From the NCBI RefSeq assembly GCF_039529295.1, contig NZ_BAAAMN010000029.1, positions 1 through 64,000 of the forward strand: a stretch of 64,000 nt of DNA, given 5' to 3'. The notes under the pieces were generated by a model. The model was given only the letters and a program-made list of their open reading frames with translations. It was not told the origin of the DNA and ran no database searches. How positions within the stretch are numbered: position 1 is the stretch's first letter; every line of letters starts with the position of its first letter. This document shows, piece after piece, positions 60,424-64,000 of the stretch. This DNA is from Yaniella flava. Lineage in GTDB: Bacteria; Actinomycetota; Actinomycetes; Actinomycetales; Micrococcaceae. The translations under genes were made by a program, and so were the position numbers.

Positions 60424-63237
60424 GTGGCGAAACTGCGCGTCCACGAAGTTGCCAAGCAACTTGGGATTACTTCCCGTGAGGCGCTGAACAAACTCGAAGA
60501 AATAGGCGAGTTTGTATCTTCAGCGTCTTCAACTATTGAACCACCCGTGGTAAAACGTCTGAGAGCTCAATTCCCAGACGATGCCCCGGCAGAAAAAGCA
60601 AAACCTGCCCCGAAAGCCGCTGCGAAGAAACCAGCGGCGAAACCACAGGCAAAGAAACCAGCTGCTCCAAAAGCGGAAGTATCAGAGGCTCAGCCTCAAA
60701 ATGCCAAGCCAGCAGCGCCGAAACCAGGACCAAAGGCGAAACCAGTCGAGGCGGAAGCTCCAGTAGCTGAAACTCCTGCGCCTGAAGAACCCAAAGCTGA
60801 AGCCGCTGCGCCCGAAGTCGAAGAGGCTCCGAAGCCGGCCGCCAAGCCAGCTGCACCAAAGCCTGCCCCTAAACCAACAGCTCCCACACCTGGACCAAAA
60901 CCTGCTCCAAAACCGGCTGCTCGTCCGGGCAATAACCCTTTCCAATCCAAGCAGGACACCACGGCACCACGCCCTGGACCTCGCGGCGGATCCCCACGTC
61001 CTGGCAATAACCCGTTCGCTCCACAGCAGGGTATGCGCCAAGACCAGCGTGGGGGAGGCCCACGCCCAGCCGGCGGTGGAGCACCAAAACCTGGTCCACG
61101 GAAAGGCGCACCAAAGCCTGGCGCAAAACCCGGTGCAAAGCCAGGCGCTAAACCAGGTGCGAAACCACAGCAGCCACGCGAGTCGGGTCCACGCCCAACA
61201 CCAGCGATGATGCCCGACCAGATCCAGAAGCCAACACCTGCAGACGCAGGTCGCGGCGGGCCACGTCGTGGCGGAGGTGGCGGTCCACGCCGCGGCCCCG
61301 GACGCGGCTCAGCACAGGGTGCCTTCGGTCGCGGTCCACAAACCGGACGTCGTCGTTCAAAGAAACGTCAACGTCGCGAAGAGAACTCTCCACAAGCTCC
61401 GGTTATCGGTGGCGTGAAAGTCCCCAAGGGCGACGGCGAGACTGTTCTCCGCTTGCGCCGTGGTTCCTCGATTGCTGACCTCGCCGAGAAGATTAAGGCA
61501 GATCCGGCAGCGCTGGTGACTGTGCTGTTCCACCTTGGTGAAATGGCCACAGCAAACCAGTCACTGGATGAAGACACCTTTGAAGTCCTGGGTGCAGAGA
61601 TCGGCTACAAAGTCGAAATCGTGTCCCCTGAAGATGAGGACCGTGAAATCCTTGGCGACTTCAACATCAACCTAGATGCCGAAGAAGACAAGGCAGACCT
61701 CGAGGCTCGTCCGGCCGTTATTACGGTGATGGGTCACGTTGACCACGGGAAGACACGTACATTGGACGCGATTCGTTCAGCCCGCGTGCGTGAGTCGGAA
61801 GCCGGCGGCATTACCCAGCACATCGGTGCTTACCAAGTGGATGTCCAGCACGAAGGCAAGCCACGCAAGCTGACCTTCATTGACACTCCTGGTCACGAGG
61901 CGTTCACCGCGATGCGTGCTCGTGGCGCCAAAGTCACGGACATTGCCGTGCTCGTGGTTGCCGCCGATGACGGTGTCATGCCACAGACTATCGAAGCACT
62001 AAACCACGCCAAAGCGGCAGAAGTGCCTATTGTGGTCGCCATTAACAAGATCGATAAAGAAGGTGCCAACCCGGATCGAATCCGCGGCGAGCTCTCCGAA
62101 TACGGTCTCGTACCAGAAGAGTACGGTGGCGACACCATGTTCGTGGAAATTTCTGCGTTGAATAAGCTCAACGTCGACGGTCTGTTGGAGTCCATTCTGC
62201 TGACCGCAGACGCTGCGCTTGAACTGACAGCGAACCCGGAGCGTGGGGCACGCGGTGTGGCCATTGAAGCCAACCTTGACCGCGGTCGTGGCCCCGTCGC
62301 CACCGTGCTGGTGCAAACCGGTACCTTACGCGTTGGTGACAACGTCGTGGTCGGTGACGCACACGGTCGTGTCCGTGCGATGTTCGACGAATACGGCGAC
62401 GCCGTCAGTGAAGCGCTCCCATCACGTCCGGTTCAGGTGCTTGGCCTGTCGAATGTGCCACGTGCAGGCGACGTCTTCCTGGTCACCTCAGATGACCGTA
62501 CGGCCCGTCAGATTGCTGAACGACGCGAAACCGCGAAACGCAACGCAATGTTGGCCCGTCGTCGCAAACGAATCACGCTGGAAGAGTTCGACCAGGCAGT
62601 CGCCGAAGGCAAGCTGGATACGCTCAACCTCATCATCAAAGGTGACGCATCCGGTCCCGTCGAGGCGCTGGAAGATTCGCTCATGCAGGTCGATGTTGGC
62701 GGCGAAGACGAAGTTCAACTGCGCGTTATCCACCGCGGCGTCGGTGCGATCACCCAGAACGACGTCAACCTGGCCACCGTTGATAACGCCATTATCATCG
62801 GCTTCAACGTGCGCCCGGCCGAACGCGTCAACGAAATCGCTGACGAAGAAGGCGTCGACATGCGGTTCTACACCGTCATTTACGACGTCATCGATGACAT
62901 TGAGCAAGCGCTCAAGGGCATGCTGAAACCGGAATACGAAGAAGTCGTTCTCGGCCGCGCCGAAGTCCGCGAAATCTTCCGTTCCTCCAAGGTCGGCACG
63001 ATTGCCGGTTCGATGGTTGCATCCGGTGTCATGCGCCGCAACGCGCAAGTCCGACTGCTGCGTGACAACAAGGTTGTTACCGATTCCGTGACGGTTAGCT
63101 CGTTGCGCCGCTTCACCGACGATGTCAACGAAGTCCGTGAAGGCTTCGAATGCGGTATTGGACTCGGCAAGTTCAATGACATCCGCCAAGGCGACATCAT
63201 CGAAAACTACGAAATGCAAGAAAAGCCTCGCGTTTAG
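60424..63237 (+). CDS. infB: Translation initiation factor IF-2
   Basis: A 937-residue IF-2. The N-terminal 330 residues are a long low-complexity Ala/Lys/Pro then Gly/Arg/Pro stretch, typical in actinobacteria, with a perfect PGAK repeat. Then IF2_N and the GTPase domain from about residue 435: GHVDHGKT, DTPGHEAF, NKID. Domains II-IV follow (RGVGAI.. QNDVNLA). Start GTG with ACAGGAG before it. Delivers initiator tRNA to the 30S subunit. Confidence 0.97.
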   Translation: MAKLRVHEVAKQLGITSREALNKLEEIGEFVSSASSTIEPPVVKRLRAQFPDDAPAEKAKPAPKAAAKKPAAKPQAKKPAAPKAEVSEAQPQNAKPAAPKPGPKAKPVEAEAPVAETPAPEEPKAEAAAPEVEEAPKPAAKPAAPKPAPKPTAPTPGPKPAPKPAARPGNNPFQSKQDTTAPRPGPRGGSPRPGNNPFAPQQGMRQDQRGGGPRPAGGGAPKPGPRKGAPKPGAKPGAKPGAKPGAKPQQPRESGPRPTPAMMPDQIQKPTPADAGRGGPRRGGGGGPRRGPGRGSAQGAFGRGPQTGRRRSKKRQRREENSPQAPVIGGVKVPKGDGETVLRLRRGSSIADLAEKIKADPAALVTVLFHLGEMATANQSLDEDTFEVLGAEIGYKVEIVSPEDEDREILGDFNINLDAEEDKADLEARPAVITVMGHVDHGKTRTLDAIRSARVRESEAGGITQHIGAYQVDVQHEGKPRKLTFIDTPGHEAFTAMRARGAKVTDIAVLVVAADDGVMPQTIEALNHAKAAEVPIVVAINKIDKEGANPDRIRGELSEYGLVPEEYGGDTMFVEISALNKLNVDGLLESILLTADAALELTANPERGARGVAIEANLDRGRGPVATVLVQTGTLRVGDNVVVGDAHGRVRAMFDEYGDAVSEALPSRPVQVLGLSNVPRAGDVFLVTSDDRTARQIAERRETAKRNAMLARRRKRITLEEFDQAVAEGKLDTLNLIIKGDASGPVEALEDSLMQVDVGGEDEVQLRVIHRGVGAITQNDVNLATVDNAIIIGFNVRPAERVNEIADEEGVDMRFYTVIYDVIDDIEQALKGMLKPEYEEVVLGRAEVREIFRSSKVGTIAGSMVASGVMRRNAQVRLLRDNKVVTDSVTVSSLRRFTDDVNEVREGFECGIGLGKFNDIRQGDIIENYEMQEKPRV
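61117..61164 (+). repeat. Four tandem 12-base units in infB
   Basis: Four consecutive 12-base units encode Pro-Gly-Ala-Lys each; the DNA copies differ at third positions, so protein-level selection or old slippage is more likely than recent expansion. Confidence 0.85.
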
Positions 63238-63246
63238 CTTGCATAC

Positions 63247-63274
63247 CCGCGGCGCCCATCAACGGGCGCCGCGG
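63247..63274 (+). terminator. GC-rich hairpin between infB and rbfA
   Basis: CCGCGGCGCCC and GGGCGCCGCGG pair perfectly over 11 bases with a 6-base loop. There is no T tract; it may slow or split transcription ahead of rbfA. Confidence 0.6.
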
Positions 63275-63297
63275 ACCCATTACCCAGGAGACCTTTC

Positions 63298-63711
63298 ATG
63301 GCAGATCACAACCGTGCAGCACGTCTGGCACAACGGATCAAAGTTATTCTTGCCGAAGCCCTACAAAAAACGGTCAAAGATGACCGCGTCGAAAACGTGA
63401 CCATCACCGAAGCACGCGTCACCAACGACCTACAACAAGCCTCCGTCTACTACACCGTTTACGGTGACGAAGAGACCGTGGCTGTTGCACACCAGGCAAT
63501 GGAAGAAAACCGCGGCCTGATGCGCCGTGAAATGGGTCGTGGCCTGAACATCCGATTAGTTCCCACTCTGGAACTTATCCCGGATACAGTGCCAGAAAAC
63601 GCCGCACAACTTGAAGAAGTACTGCGCGCCGCCAAAGCACGGGATGCTGAACTCGCAGCACAACGCGAATCAGCAACCTACGCCGGCGACGAAGACCCAT
63701 ACAAGGAATAA
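63298..63711 (+). CDS. rbfA: Ribosome-binding factor A
   Basis: A 137-residue KH-like protein. RAARLAQRIKVILAEAL opens it; VTITEARVTNDLQQASVYYTVYG and the GRGLNIRLVPTLELIPDT stretch follow the family. 30S maturation factor. CAGGAG precedes the ATG. truB starts 3 bases after its stop. Confidence 0.95.
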   Translation: MADHNRAARLAQRIKVILAEALQKTVKDDRVENVTITEARVTNDLQQASVYYTVYGDEETVAVAHQAMEENRGLMRREMGRGLNIRLVPTLELIPDTVPENAAQLEEVLRAAKARDAELAAQRESATYAGDEDPYKE

Positions 63712-63714
63712 CAC

Positions 63715-64000
63715 ATGGCTGCTGTTGCCTCGGGGCTGATACTGGTAGATAAACCTGCGGGCTGGACATCCCACGACGTGGTGTCGCGCACCCGCAAAAT
63801 TGCCGGTACCCGAAAAGTCGGCCACGCAGGCACGCTGGACCCGATGGCCACCGGAATGTTGGTCATCGGGTTCAACAAAGCCACCCGCTTGCTCACCTAT
63901 ATCGTCGACACAACAAAAACGTACCGAGCCACCATCCGGCTGGGACACAACACCACCACCGATGATGCCGACGGCGAGATCGTGCAAACCCGTTTCGCCA
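63715..64000 (+). CDS. truB: tRNA pseudouridine-55 synthase, partial
   Basis: The first 95 residues; the gene runs off the window. SGLILVDKPAGWTSHDVV and KVGHAGTLDPMATGMLVIG are the two TruB motifs, the latter with the catalytic Asp. YRATIRLGHNTTTDDADG follows. It is the end of the rimP-to-truB run. Confidence 0.94.
   Translation, partial: MAAVASGLILVDKPAGWTSHDVVSRTRKIAGTRKVGHAGTLDPMATGMLVIGFNKATRLLTYIVDTTKTYRATIRLGHNTTTDDADGEIVQTRFA

Noticed and set aside
62488..63219. 243-residue minus-strand frame over infB
   Set aside because: Antisense of the IF-2 C-terminal domains; composition follows the real gene.
1..64000. CRISPR array, insertion sequence or defence island
   Set aside because: No regularly spaced repeats, transposase or recognised defence genes were seen; the sirtuins are stand-alone enzymes without defence partners.

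Overview
The window looks like chromosome from a moderate-GC actinobacterium, most likely a member of the Micrococcales close to Micrococcaceae (a Yaniella/Enteractinococcus-type lineage is my guess, not proven). Support: the dusB-dgt-dnaG block, the long run rpsB-tsf-pyrH-frr-cdsA-DivIVA-rip-GNAT-proS-rimP-nusA-ylxR-infB-rbfA-truB, frequent GTG/TTG starts, a SAM-IV type riboswitch, and an actinobacterial Holin-X type protein. No CRISPR array, insertion sequence or prophage was recognised.

Layout. 0-14 kb is mixed housekeeping and accessory metabolism: CutA, two VOC/glyoxalase-fold proteins, a baeRF3-type release-factor relative, a SAM-riboswitch-controlled metY-metX pair with an esterase, a zinc alcohol dehydrogenase, an S4 RNA-binding protein, glycyl-tRNA synthetase, a GNAT, a YibE/F membrane protein, a 43-residue membrane peptide, and an MFS transporter with a methyltransferase. 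14.4-27.6 kb is an acyl-CoA catabolic region. mmsA, a 3-hydroxyisobutyryl-CoA hydrolase, mmsB and an enoyl-CoA hydratase cover the distal valine pathway. An acyl-CoA dehydrogenase, an SDR, a thiolase and a ligase form a beta-oxidation-like run. Two paralogous AMP-forming acyl-CoA synthetases on the opposite strand bracket that run. No regulator gene lies inside it.

27.6-37 kb holds an LLM oxidoreductase, a methyltransferase, dusB, dgt, two tandem sirtuins, and dnaG flanked by two lipoproteins that share a leader. 37-46 kb has tRNA-Asn, a DUF503 protein, a Holin-X protein, a CDP-alcohol phosphatidyltransferase, a GT4 glycosyltransferase, tRNA-Met, and then a possibly acquired stretch with a large secreted metallophosphoesterase, followed by another glycosyltransferase and an M23-type protein. 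46.6-64 kb is the translation and envelope cluster and runs into truB at the window edge.

The points most worth checking are: the sirtuin pair in which only one copy keeps the Tyr/Arg acyl-acid pocket; the absence of dxr and ispG from either side of the site-2 protease, where actinobacteria usually have them; the duplicated lipoprotein leader around dnaG; several apparently leaderless starts; two convergent gene pairs with interlocked stop codons; and an apparently orphan small transporter-subunit-like peptide. I did not find a clear new multi-gene defence or mobile system.
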